Assembly (NCBI RefSeq): GCF_019219065.1
Contig: NZ_JAHUWK010000002.1
Location: forward strand, 62,001 to 126,000
From: Duganella sp. sic0402
GTDB taxonomy: Bacteria > Pseudomonadota > Gammaproteobacteria > Burkholderiales > Burkholderiaceae_D
Direction: 5' to 3'
Length of the DNA: 64,000 nt
The position numbers and the translations under genes were made by a program. The stretch's first letter is position 1. Each line of letters begins with the position of its first letter. The notes under the pieces are model-generated. The model worked only from the letters and a program-made list of their open reading frames with translations. It had not been told where the DNA came from and did not search any database. Below, one piece after another: positions 17,379-26,326 of the stretch.

Positions 17379-17858
17379 ATGAACCTGAGGGTGCGCGAAG
17401 CAACAAAGGATGATGCCAAGCTGATCGCCGAGCTCACGCGCGCCGCGTGGGCCGGCAAGGTCAGCGTCACCTCCAGCGGCCACCGCGAAACCGCCGTCAT
17501 CGTTGCAGAGCATCTGCGCGATGGCGGCGGTTTTGTTTTGGAGGTCGAAAACGAGGCGATCGGTTCGGTGCGCTGGCTGCCGCTGGATTCCGAGCAGGAC
17601 ATCTGGGAAGTGTGCCGCATGGGCGTACTGCCGGGACATCGCGGCAGCAATCTGTCGCAGCACCTGCTGGAAGCAGTGATCCATCACGGCCTGGCCGCCG
17701 GCGTGCAGGAAGTGCGCCTCGCGGTGCGCGCCGACCAGCCCAAGCTGATCGACTTCTATGCCGCCTACGAGTTCGAGCTGGCCGAGGAGCTGGAGTATTC
17801 GCACGCCAATCCGATGGAGCCAGCGCCGCTGGTCATGCGACGTCTGCTGCGAAACTGA
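17379..17858 (+). CDS. GNAT-family N-acetyltransferase
   Basis: 159 residues: MNLRVREATKDDAKLIAEL at the start, then the GNAT core with VCRMGVLPGHRGSNLSQHLLEA (motif A, acetyl-CoA pyrophosphate loop, here GHRGSN) and IDFYAAYEFEL (motif B). It should acetylate an amine in the cytoplasm; the target is unknown. It starts 8 nt after the metG stop with a GGA box overlapping the gap, so it is probably co-transcribed with metG. Confidence 0.9.
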   Translation: MNLRVREATKDDAKLIAELTRAAWAGKVSVTSSGHRETAVIVAEHLRDGGGFVLEVENEAIGSVRWLPLDSEQDIWEVCRMGVLPGHRGSNLSQHLLEAVIHHGLAAGVQEVRLAVRADQPKLIDFYAAYEFELAEELEYSHANPMEPAPLVMRRLLRN

Positions 17859-17865
17859 CACGCTC

Positions 17866-17883
17866 ACGGGCGAAGCTCCTACG
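17866..17883 (+). promoter_or_regulatory. Shared upstream motif ACGG-N5-GCTCCTACG, copy 1
   Basis: The motif ends 54 nt before the start of the exported protein at 17938. The same two blocks with the same spacing occur at 18424-18441, 50 nt before the next exported protein. A shared promoter or operator is the simplest reading. No sigma factor or regulator can be named. Confidence 0.45.
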
Positions 17884-17937
17884 TCGCCGCTTGCCGGTGC
17901 GTGAAAAAATGTCTGCTCACTTACCAAGGAGACAGAC

Positions 17938-18402
17938 ATGAACACTCGACTGATCGCATTTTTCGCCGCAGCCTGCATGAGCACCGTCGCGGTAGCACAA
18001 TCGACCCCGACCGGTTCCGGCCAGACCGGCACCGGACAAACCGGTAGCGGACAAACGGGCAGCGGGCAGACCGGCTCGGGCCAGATGGGGACGGGACAGA
18101 CCGGCACCGGCCAAACCGGCACCAGCGGCCAGACAGGCACCAATCAGGCCGGCCAGAATCGCAGCGCCACCGATCTCCAAACGCATGGCAACACCACCGG
18201 CAACAACCGCAGCGGCAAGAACAACAACGCCAGCAATAACAACAACACCGACTGTATCGACGGCGACACCGACCGCAGCCGCACCACCGCCGGCACCGGG
18301 ACTGGCACGGGTACCCGCAGCGGTTCCAACGCAACCGGCAACCGCATTGCCTGCGACAACAATGGCATGCGCAAGAACGACAATTCCGGCCAGGTGCGTT
18401 AA
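17938..18402 (+). CDS. Small exported low-complexity protein, GSGQTG repeats, C-terminal Cys pair
   Basis: 154 residues with a strong ribosome-binding site (AAGGAG). Signal peptide MNTRLIAFFAAACMSTVAVAQ, then about 45 residues of degenerate GSGQTG/GTGQTG hexapeptides. An Asn/Ser-rich linker follows, and a tail with two cysteines (TDCIDGDTD ... RIACDNN) that could form one disulfide in the periplasm. I do not recognise the family. Two similar genes follow at 18492 and 18815, sharing the N-terminus, composition and DC...C tail. The Gly/Thr/Gln repeat suggests a flexible or extended chain. Function unknown; a stress-related or surface role is only a guess. Confidence 0.75.
   Translation: MNTRLIAFFAAACMSTVAVAQSTPTGSGQTGTGQTGSGQTGSGQTGSGQMGTGQTGTGQTGTSGQTGTNQAGQNRSATDLQTHGNTTGNNRSGKNNNASNNNNTDCIDGDTDRSRTTAGTGTGTGTRSGSNATGNRIACDNNGMRKNDNSGQVR
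18010..18140 (+). repeat. Coding minisatellite for GSGQTG/GTGQTG hexapeptides
   Basis: About seven 18-bp units of the form GGC-CAG-ACC-GGC-ACC/AGC-GG in tandem, with synonymous variation and one variant unit (GSGQMG). It lies within the exported-protein gene at 17938. Such an array can gain or lose units without a frameshift. Confidence 0.85.
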
Positions 18403-18423
18403 TTCCTATGATCTGACCTGACG

Positions 18424-18441
18424 ACGGCCTGTGCTCCTACG
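18424..18441 (+). promoter_or_regulatory. Shared upstream motif ACGG-N5-GCTCCTACG, copy 2
   Basis: Identical in both blocks and spacing to 17866-17883. It lies inside a possible hairpin (GGCCTGT 18426-18432 / ACAGGCC 18448-18454) that has no T-tract, 50 nt before the start at 18492. Confidence 0.45.
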
Positions 18442-18491
18442 CAAGTAACAGGCCCGGCGTGGAACAATGGTGGCAATACAAGGAGCTCACC

Positions 18492-18803
18492 ATGAACAAG
18501 AAACTTGCACTCTACGTACTGGCAGCATGCCTCGGCACCGGCGCTGGCGCCTACGCGCACCAAACCGATCCCGATCCATCGGTCAAGACCGGCGACGGCA
18601 AAGTAGCCCCAGCCAAGAAGAAGACCGATAAGTCGGACTGCACCACCATGCAAGGCGGCGTTGACGCCAGTGGCGGAGAGAACGTCGAGGCGCACGCCAA
18701 GACCGACAAGACCAAGGCGGACAACGCCTGCGGCAAACACAATGGCAAAGCCGCCGAACCGCACGCCGCCCCCACCACCCCTCACCCAGACGTGAAACGT
18801 TAA
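18492..18803 (+). CDS. Small exported Lys/Asp-rich protein with Cys pair, second of three
   Basis: 103 residues: signal peptide MNKKLALYVLAACLGTGAGAYA, then a charged, low-complexity mature part (KTGDGKVAPAKKKTDKSDC ... KADNACGKHNG) with two cysteines. The ribosome-binding site AAGGAG is strong. The first cysteine follows an acidic residue and precedes T/D-rich sequence, as in the neighbours. It lies 89 bp after the first family member and 11 bp before the third, so the second and third form an operon. No known domain is recognised. Confidence 0.72.
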   Translation: MNKKLALYVLAACLGTGAGAYAHQTDPDPSVKTGDGKVAPAKKKTDKSDCTTMQGGVDASGGENVEAHAKTDKTKADNACGKHNGKAAEPHAAPTTPHPDVKR

Positions 18804-18814
18804 AGGAGTCCCTC

Positions 18815-19135
18815 ATGAACAGCAAACTGATTGCAATCATCGCCGCCGCCTGCCTGAGCAGCGCCGCCATGGCCCAGACGCAGACTTCCGGCACCAGCAA
18901 TACCGGCACGCCAGCCCAGGGGCAAAGCAACGCCACCAGCGGCGAGCAGCAAGCGACCACCATGCAGAACAACAGCAACCGTCAGAACACCGACGCCACC
19001 CAGTCCAGCAAGGACCGCAAGCAGGCGAAACGCGACAAAAACAAGGTCGACTGCAATACCGCGCATACCGACGGCGGCTCCACCGCGCCAGCCCACGCGC
19101 CGTGCGAAGACAAGACCGTCAAGTCCAAGCGCTAA
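18815..19135 (+). CDS. Small exported Gln/Asn/Thr-rich protein with Cys pair, third of three
   Basis: 106 residues: signal peptide MNSKLIAIIAAACLSSAAMAQ, nearly the same as the first member (MNTRLIAFFAAACMSTVAVAQ). A Gln/Ser/Thr/Asn-rich stretch, a basic patch (KDRKQAKRDKNK) and the tail VDCNTAHTDGG ... HAPCEDK follow. AAAGGAG ribosome-binding site, 11-nt gap from the second member. The similarity of signal peptides and Cys tails indicates descent by duplication, with the middle region free to drift. No function can be assigned. Confidence 0.72.
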   Translation: MNSKLIAIIAAACLSSAAMAQTQTSGTSNTGTPAQGQSNATSGEQQATTMQNNSNRQNTDATQSSKDRKQAKRDKNKVDCNTAHTDGGSTAPAHAPCEDKTVKSKR

Positions 19136-19148
19136 GCTCTCGGCAGGC

Positions 19149-21149
19149 TTACAGCGCCAGCGTAAGCGGACCACCGTCCGCGCTGGGCACTGCGGAGCAC
19201 AGCAGCACCTCGCCAGCGCCTGGCTCGTTACCGCAGACGCGGGTGTAGCTGACCGCACCACCCTCGACGCCAACCGCGCAGGAACCGCACAGGCCGGAAC
19301 GGCAGCCGGACGGCGCTTCAATGCCGCTGGCTTCGGCCAGCTCCAGCAAGCTGCCATGCGTGCCATCCCAGCTAGCGTCCACGCCTGAGCGCACGAAACG
19401 CACCGGCACCGCTTGAATGGCCTGAGCCGGCGCGGCCTCGGCAGCCTTGTCTGCCGCCGTACCACGTCGCACGCTGGCCGGTCCAAACGCCTCGAAGCGG
19501 ATGCGGGCATCGGCCACATTCAGCTTGCGCAGGCCGTCGTACATATCCTGCATGAAGCCCGCCGGACCGCACAGGTAAAAATCGTAATCATCGAACGGCA
19601 GCAGCTCCTTCAGCACTTCCATATTGAGCCGCTGCTGCTGCTGCACATGCACCGCCAGATTGCTATGTCCCATCGCCAGCGTTTGCAGATGCACGGCAAA
19701 CGGATGCGCCACCTCGCGCGAACCATGGATGAAATAGATCGGATGCTTATGCCGCGTGCGGCTACCGTTGACCAGCAGTCCATTCAGCATGGCGATCATC
19801 GGCGTGATGCCGATGCCAGCAGACAGCATCACCACCGGGCGCTGCGTTCCCTCTTCAAAGGTGAAGTCGCCGCCAGGCCCCATCAGCTCGATCTGCGCGC
19901 CGGGCGACAGATGCGCGTGCAGCCATGACGACACCACGCCATCACGCTTGACGCTGATGCGATAGCGGCGCCCATCCGGCGCATCGGAAATGGTGTAGCT
20001 ACGAATCTGCGACGCCGCGCCGCCAGTCGCCCATTCCGGCACGCGCAGCGAGATGAACTGGCCCGGCACATGCGAGGCCACGCCCATGCCATCGGCCGGC
20101 TCCAGATAAAAGGACTGCACATCGCTGCTCTCCCGAACCACATCGCTCACGGTGTAAGGACGCCAGCTGGTAGTTAGCGCGGCAGCGGCCTGCACGCGGT
20201 CCGCCTCGCCCCAGCTACCGGTGCGGGCGTTCTGCATCGCTGGCTTGGGTTCGGACCAGCGGAACGGCAGCGCGCCGATATTGCGCACCACTTCGCGGAC
20301 ATGGAAGCGCAGCAGCTTTTCCGCGCCGGCAAAGGCTTGCAGCTGCGGGCCGTCCCAGATGATCTCCCCTTCAACGGCAATATGCAGCATGTCGCCATTC
20401 TCAAAGTCGATGAACAACAAGCCTGCACGCGGATTGTTGAGCAGGTTGCCCATGGTATTGAAAAAATAATTGCCGACGAACTCGGGCGCGGTCAGCGTGC
20501 CTTCATCGTCCACCCGCACGAAACCTGGCCGGCCACCGCGGTGCGACACGTCCACGCCACGCCCTTTGCCTGCATCAGGCGCCAGATTGGCGCTGGCGAT
20601 GAAAAAGGTGTCGGCGCGGGCGATCAGCTCACGATCGGCGGCGCTCAGCGCGACGCCGCGCAGCACCTGCACCTTGCGTCCATCGCCGGGCGCGGCGGTG
20701 TGCTGCCGATGCTGGATGTATTGCGGGCAATTGCCGAAGCTCTGCGTGACGCGGATGCGCGCCGCACCATCGTCCACCGCCACGATTTCACCGTTGACGC
20801 GGTTGCGGCGGCGTGTGGTGGGTTCCAGTCCCAGTCCGCCAATATGCGCACCGGGATGCAGTTGGCCTTCCAGCGGATCACCAGGCAGCATGCCGCCGCT
20901 GATATTCAGCGTGCGCGCATCCGGCGACACGATGAAGCCCGCATCGGCGGCCAGCATGGTCGCCCAAGGCTGGCCAGCGGTATCCAGCGCGCCCAGGAAA
21001 AAGAACGGCAGGCTGTGATAAAAATCGCGATGCTGCTCCGGCATGTAATCGCGTATGTATGCCGCCGCGCCAGCCATCTGCTCGCGCACACCCACGCGCT
21101 CCTGGATCGCCAGTTCACCGGCATGGAAAATCGAGGCGGCGGCATCCAT
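19149..21149 (-). CDS. Three-module redox fusion: PNPOx-like, FNR-type FAD/NAD reductase, 2Fe-2S ferredoxin
   Basis: 666 residues. Residues 1-310 are a pyridoxamine-5'-phosphate-oxidase-like split-barrel flavin domain (PFFFLGALDTAGQPWATML; NTMGNLLNNPRAGLLFIDF). Residues 335-570 are a ferredoxin-reductase domain with the FAD motif IRSYTISD and NAD motif SAGIGITPMIAMLNGL and YLCGPAGFM. Residues 580-666 are a plant-type 2Fe-2S ferredoxin with CRSGLCGSC and a distal Cys in VLLCS. Electrons probably pass NAD(P)H to FAD to 2Fe-2S, but the acceptor substrate is unknown. The start lies 2 nt after the GST stop, and its ribosome-binding site (GGAGGTG) is inside the GST gene, so the two are coupled. Confidence 0.92.
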   Translation of the reverse strand: MDAAASIFHAGELAIQERVGVREQMAGAAAYIRDYMPEQHRDFYHSLPFFFLGALDTAGQPWATMLAADAGFIVSPDARTLNISGGMLPGDPLEGQLHPGAHIGGLGLEPTTRRRNRVNGEIVAVDDGAARIRVTQSFGNCPQYIQHRQHTAAPGDGRKVQVLRGVALSAADRELIARADTFFIASANLAPDAGKGRGVDVSHRGGRPGFVRVDDEGTLTAPEFVGNYFFNTMGNLLNNPRAGLLFIDFENGDMLHIAVEGEIIWDGPQLQAFAGAEKLLRFHVREVVRNIGALPFRWSEPKPAMQNARTGSWGEADRVQAAAALTTSWRPYTVSDVVRESSDVQSFYLEPADGMGVASHVPGQFISLRVPEWATGGAASQIRSYTISDAPDGRRYRISVKRDGVVSSWLHAHLSPGAQIELMGPGGDFTFEEGTQRPVVMLSAGIGITPMIAMLNGLLVNGSRTRHKHPIYFIHGSREVAHPFAVHLQTLAMGHSNLAVHVQQQQRLNMEVLKELLPFDDYDFYLCGPAGFMQDMYDGLRKLNVADARIRFEAFGPASVRRGTAADKAAEAAPAQAIQAVPVRFVRSGVDASWDGTHGSLLELAEASGIEAPSGCRSGLCGSCAVGVEGGAVSYTRVCGNEPGAGEVLLCSAVPSADGGPLTLAL

Positions 21150-21151
21150 GA

Positions 21152-21775
21152 TTACACCTCCTCTGGAGCCAGGCCGGCCTGGGTCGCAGGCATCGCCACA
21201 AAGCCCGGCAGCGCGCGTACCTGATCCAGCCAGGCGCGGATGTTCGGGTATGGCTTCAGCGATACGCCACCTTCCGGCGCATGGGCGATGTAGCTGTAGC
21301 CGGCGACGTCAGCGATGGTGGCGTGCTCGCCGACCAGCCAGCGACGGCCTTGCAGTTCCTGTTCCATCACATCGAACAGGCGCACGGCGATGGCTTTGGC
21401 GGCGTCATGGTCGCGCGGCGCATTGAACACCGTGACCAGGCGCGCGGTGGCCGGGCCGTAGGCGATTTTGCCGGCGGCGGCCGACAGCCAGCGCTGCACT
21501 TGGGCGGCGGCCAGCGGATCGCGTGGCAGCCAGCGGCCATCGGCATCATATTTAGCGGCCAGATACACCAGGATGGCGTTGGAATCGGCCAGCGTCACCT
21601 CGCCGTCTTGCAGCACCGGAATTTCACCAAAGGCGTTCAGCGCCAGGAATGGCGGCTTTTTGTGCTCGCCGCTGGCCATATCGACCGCCACAAATTCGTG
21701 CGGCAAGTCCAGCAGATTGAGGAACAGCCGCGCGCGGTGGGAATGGCCGGAAAGTGGAATGCCGTACAGTTTCAT
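21152..21775 (-). CDS. Glutathione S-transferase
   Basis: 207 residues: N-terminal thioredoxin-fold domain (MKLYGIPLSGHSHRARLFLN, with FGEIPVLQDGEVTLADSNAI, the Pro and Ser/Asn residues that bind glutathione) and an all-helical C-terminal domain (GEHATIADVAGYSYIA). It should conjugate or reduce electrophiles with glutathione in the cytosol. The start at 21775 follows an AGGAG box. It is first in an operon with the redox fusion protein and divergent from a LysR regulator across 107 bp, a typical detoxification layout. Confidence 0.93.
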   Translation of the reverse strand: MKLYGIPLSGHSHRARLFLNLLDLPHEFVAVDMASGEHKKPPFLALNAFGEIPVLQDGEVTLADSNAILVYLAAKYDADGRWLPRDPLAAAQVQRWLSAAAGKIAYGPATARLVTVFNAPRDHDAAKAIAVRLFDVMEQELQGRRWLVGEHATIADVAGYSYIAHAPEGGVSLKPYPNIRAWLDQVRALPGFVAMPATQAGLAPEEV

Positions 21776-21859
21776 GATGACTCCTGGTGAGTGAATGATG
21801 GAGCCAGTATAAGAAGACAATGTCGTGCTGATAAGCCGGACAAAAGAGGAATCATAGTC

Positions 21860-21870
21860 CACTTAAAGTG
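21860..21870. promoter_or_regulatory. Perfect palindrome, candidate LysR operator
   Basis: CACTTAAAGTG (CACTT-A-AAGTG) lies between the GST operon (start 21775) and the LysR gene (start 21883). LysR sites are typically short palindromes in such divergent gaps. It sits 12 nt before the regulator start codon, which favours autorepression. Confidence 0.5.
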
Positions 21871-21882
21871 TACAATCTCGCC

Positions 21883-22791
21883 ATGACTGATCTCAATGCC
21901 ATCAATCTGAACCGTCTGACCACCTTTGTCGCCGTGGTGGAGGCCGGCTCGCTGACCGCCGCCGCCGAGCGCCTTGGGCTGGCCAAGTCTATGGTCAGCA
22001 AGCATATGCAGCTGTTGGAACAGGAAATCGGCGTCGGCCTGCTGCTACGCTCGACCCGCAAACTGAGCCTGACCGAAGCCGGGCGCAGCTTCTACGAGTC
22101 CAGCCGCCAGTTGCTGGCGGCGGCCGAGGCAGCAATTGAACAGGCGCGCAGCGGCAGCGACAGCCCGCAGGGAACGCTGCGCGTGGCCTGCCCGATCGAC
22201 TATGGCTTGATGGTGGTGTCGCCGGTGCTGGCGCAATTGCGCGCCCGCTACCCGGCGTTGAAGATCGACCTGACCTGCGGCGAACAGCTCATCGACCTGA
22301 TTGCCGAACGCATCGACGTCACGGTACGGCTGGGCAAGCTGGCGGATTCCGGCCACATGGCCGCGCGGGTCGACAAGCTGACCCACTTGCTGGTGGCCAG
22401 CCCGGCATGCATCGCCCGGCACGGCATGCCGGAGACGCCGGATGACCTGGCGGAGTTGCCCCATGTCGCGCTATCGGTGCTGGCACAGCCCAGCCAATTC
22501 AGGCTGACCAACCGCACCGGTCAGGTGGCGGACGTCCGCATGCGCAATACCGTTTTTTCCTCCAACACCGCCTACGCCAACCGCGCGGCCGCGCTCGGCG
22601 GCGACGGCGTGCTGCGCGCCACGCTGTTTTCAGTCAAGGAGGATCTGGAGGCGGGACGGCTGGTGCAGGTGCTGCCGGCGTGGTCGCTGCCGGAAAGCGA
22701 CATCCACGCCGTCTACCCTGCCACCGCGCGCGTGCCGCAGAAGGTGCGGGTGTTTATCGACGCGCTGAAGGCACATACTGGCGGCGGCTAG
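21883..22791 (+). CDS. LysR-family transcriptional regulator
   Basis: 302 residues from MTDLNAINLNRL. The helix-turn-helix is clear (FVAVVEAGSLTAAAERLGLA, then KSMVSKHMQLLEQEIGVGLL), with a standard effector-binding domain after it. An alternative ATG five codons upstream (21868) overlaps the CACTTAAAGTG palindrome and is less likely. It is divergent from the GST/redox-fusion operon, its probable target. The 3' end overlaps the convergent EamA gene by 4 nt (CTAG). Confidence 0.93.
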   Translation: MTDLNAINLNRLTTFVAVVEAGSLTAAAERLGLAKSMVSKHMQLLEQEIGVGLLLRSTRKLSLTEAGRSFYESSRQLLAAAEAAIEQARSGSDSPQGTLRVACPIDYGLMVVSPVLAQLRARYPALKIDLTCGEQLIDLIAERIDVTVRLGKLADSGHMAARVDKLTHLLVASPACIARHGMPETPDDLAELPHVALSVLAQPSQFRLTNRTGQVADVRMRNTVFSSNTAYANRAAALGGDGVLRATLFSVKEDLEAGRLVQVLPAWSLPESDIHAVYPATARVPQKVRVFIDALKAHTGGG

Positions 22792-23702
22792 CTGCGTCGG
22801 GCCGACACCACGATGCCGCCAACAATCAATGCGAACGCCACCGCATGGTAGCCGTGCGGCGCCTCGCCCAGGAAAGCCGCCGACAGCACGGCCGTGAACA
22901 GCGGCGTCAGGTTGACAAAGAACGAGCCGACAGACGGCCCCGCAGCGCGGACGCCGGCGCCCCAGCAGCCGAAAGCGACAATCGCCGGCCCGGTGGCCAC
23001 ATACAGCAGTGCCGCCGCCAGCGTCCAGCTCCACTGCACCTGCACCGCGCCCAGCGCCTGCTCGCCGATGGCGAAGCCGCCCGACCACAGCACGCCAAAC
23101 GCCACCTGCGCCAGCAGGAAGCTGGCCCAGTTGGCGCGGATGCCGGCCGGTTCGGTGGTTCGCGTCAGCATCCAGCTGTAGAACGACCAGGCGATGGTCG
23201 CCAGTATCATGAACAGGTCGCCAGGCACCAACCGCAGTTCCAGTACATGCCGCCACTCGCCGCGCGCCAGCACCAGCAGCACGCCGGCAATCGACAGCAC
23301 TGCACCTGCTACCTGCTTGCGGCTGACCGGCACGCCGAAAAACAGCCAGCCGGTCAGCAGCATCCACACCGGCATGCCGGACGCCACCAGCGTGACGTTG
23401 ATTGGCGTCGAGCTTTGCAGGGCCATGTATTGCAGCGCGTTGTACATGCCGATGCCCAGCAGGCCGAGCATGGCGTAGGTTTTCCAGTGCTGCCACAGCC
23501 CTGCTTCACGGCGGAACACCGGGCCGGCCAGCGGCAGCAGGATGAAGAAAGCGATGCCCCAGCGCAGGAAATTGAGCAGCACCGGCGGCAGCAACTCGTG
23601 CACCAGGCGGCCGACGATGGTGTTGCCGGCCCACAGCAGCGGTGGCAAGGTCAGCAGGAAAATGGTGTGCGCGCTTAGCCGCGCGGTGGTCTTATCGCTC
23701 AT
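22788..23702 (-). CDS. EamA/DMT-superfamily transporter
   Basis: 304 residues with ten predicted membrane helices in two EamA repeats. The first begins HTIFLLTLPPLLWAGNTIVGR; the second contains PGDLFMILATIAWSFYSWML and ends ALIVGGIVVSARR. The family exports amino acids and metabolites across the inner membrane. The start MSDKTTARLS at 23702 is preferred; the 39 upstream residues would be unrelated and overlap the neighbouring promoter region. Substrate unknown. It is divergent from the DUF3460-scpA-panC operon. Confidence 0.9.
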   Translation of the reverse strand: MSDKTTARLSAHTIFLLTLPPLLWAGNTIVGRLVHELLPPVLLNFLRWGIAFFILLPLAGPVFRREAGLWQHWKTYAMLGLLGIGMYNALQYMALQSSTPINVTLVASGMPVWMLLTGWLFFGVPVSRKQVAGAVLSIAGVLLVLARGEWRHVLELRLVPGDLFMILATIAWSFYSWMLTRTTEPAGIRANWASFLLAQVAFGVLWSGGFAIGEQALGAVQVQWSWTLAAALLYVATGPAIVAFGCWGAGVRAAGPSVGSFFVNLTPLFTAVLSAAFLGEAPHGYHAVAFALIVGGIVVSARRS

Positions 23703-23828
23703 TTTTGATATTCGTGCAACATTATTCACCAGAGCATACCCGATCCAGCCGGTGAGAAGCGATAGCAATAGCGTTGGAGCGCCGGGGCGCGGTAAAATAG
23801 CCGTTGCTGATCCACCCACTTAGATAAT

Positions 23829-24038
23829 ATGAAACTTTCTAAACAACATTCGATGTACGAGTCCGATCACACCCTGTTCATCAAGGCGCTGAAGGAAAAG
23901 AATCCGGGCATTGAAGCCGGCCAGCAACAAGGCCGTGCACTGCTGTGGGATCGTCCGGCCATTTCGCTGGATGAGCAGGAGCGTCAGCTGAAATCGGCTG
24001 TCAAGCAACAAGCCTACGTTTACCAGAACAAGGTTTAA
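23829..24038 (+). CDS. DUF3460 family protein
   Basis: 69 residues: MKLSKQHSMYESDHTLFIKALKEKNP, then a GRALLWDRPAISLDEQ segment and a basic/glutamine tail. It matches the short DUF3460 family, which is restricted mainly to Burkholderiales and often precedes scpA. Function unknown. It is probably soluble and cytoplasmic, as there is no signal peptide or membrane helix. First gene of a likely operon with scpA (21-nt gap) and panC. Confidence 0.85.
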   Translation: MKLSKQHSMYESDHTLFIKALKEKNPGIEAGQQQGRALLWDRPAISLDEQERQLKSAVKQQAYVYQNKV

Positions 24039-24059
24039 GTCACACGCGGGGCGGCAAGG

Positions 24060-24995
24060 ATGTTGCCAGAAGATACGGCTGACGCGCAGCCGCCAGTACC
24101 GGACGCCGAACCCGGCGCGCCGGACGACAGCGTCCATCCGTTCGCCGCAAGCGATGCATCAGCAGCCGATGCGGCAAGTGACGCCGCTGCTGAAGCTACC
24201 GCCGTGACGGCCGAAGTCTCCGCCTTGGCCCGCCTGTACGGCGAGCCGCTGCTAAAGCTGCCCACCGACCTGTACATCCCGCCAGACGCACTGGAAATCT
24301 TTCTGGACGCGTTTGAAGGTCCGCTGGACCTGCTGCTCTACCTGATCCGCAAGCAGAACTTCAATATCCTCGACATCCCGATGGCGCAGCTGACGCTGCA
24401 ATACCTGAAGTATGTCGACCAGATCCGCCTGTCCAACCTGGAACTGGCGGCCGAATACCTGCTGATGGCCGCCATGCTGATCGAGATTAAATCGCGCATG
24501 CTGCTGCCGCAGCGCCAGGCCGACCTGGACGTGGAGGCAGACGACCCGCGCGCCGAGCTGGTGCGTCGCCTGCTGGAATACGAACAGATCAAGCTGGCCG
24601 CCTACGAGCTGAACGCCATTCCGCAAGTCGACCGCGACTTCGTCCGCACCGAGATCTTCATCGAGCAAAGCCTGGTGCCGACCTGGCCGGACGTGGTGGC
24701 CAGCGACTTGCAGCAGGCGTGGATGGACGTGATGAAGCGCGCCAAGCTGACCCAGCACCACAAAATCAGCCGCGAAGAACTGTCGGTGCGCGAGCACATG
24801 ACCGGCATCCTGCGGCGCCTGCAATCGGCCCGTTTTGTCGAGTTTGCCGACCTGTTCGATGTGGCGGGCGGCGTGCCGGTGGTGGTGGTCAACTTTGTGG
24901 CGCTGCTGGAGCTGGCCAAAGAAACCCTGATTGAAATTACCCAGGCCGAACCGTTCGCACCGATTTACGTGCGGCTGGCCTACTCGCCGGCATAA
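24060..24995 (+). CDS. scpA: Segregation and condensation protein A (kleisin)
   Basis: 311 residues. After an Ala/Asp-rich, probably unstructured N-terminal extension (about 60 residues) the kleisin core begins at FLDAFEGPLDLLLYLIRKQNFNILDIPMAQ, the ScpA hallmark that contacts the SMC neck. The C-terminal winged helix (FVEFADLFD ... FVALLELAKETLIEI) contacts the other SMC head. With SMC and ScpB it forms the condensin that compacts and separates the origin region. scpB is not in this window. The start at 24060 is near the DUF3460 stop with a weak GGCAAGG site; a later start within the low-complexity region cannot be excluded. Confidence 0.95.
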   Translation: MLPEDTADAQPPVPDAEPGAPDDSVHPFAASDASAADAASDAAAEATAVTAEVSALARLYGEPLLKLPTDLYIPPDALEIFLDAFEGPLDLLLYLIRKQNFNILDIPMAQLTLQYLKYVDQIRLSNLELAAEYLLMAAMLIEIKSRMLLPQRQADLDVEADDPRAELVRRLLEYEQIKLAAYELNAIPQVDRDFVRTEIFIEQSLVPTWPDVVASDLQQAWMDVMKRAKLTQHHKISREELSVREHMTGILRRLQSARFVEFADLFDVAGGVPVVVVNFVALLELAKETLIEITQAEPFAPIYVRLAYSPA

Positions 24996-25011
24996 GCCGG
25001 CAACAGAATGA

Positions 25012-26261
<1,250 letters not shown>

Positions 26262-26326
26262 GATGAAGCATCATGCGCCGTGCAAGGCGTAGCGTCAAAC
26301 GGCGCACGCAAGGTGTTTGAGATACC

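Noticed and set aside
15112..17406. Very long N-terminal extension of the Mrp frame on the minus strand
   Set aside because: It is antisense to metG and unlike any Mrp N-terminus; Mrp starts at 15111.
18010..18140. CRISPR-like or regulatory tandem repeat
   Set aside because: The 18-bp units lie in frame inside a gene with a signal peptide and encode a hexapeptide repeat; there are no spacers.
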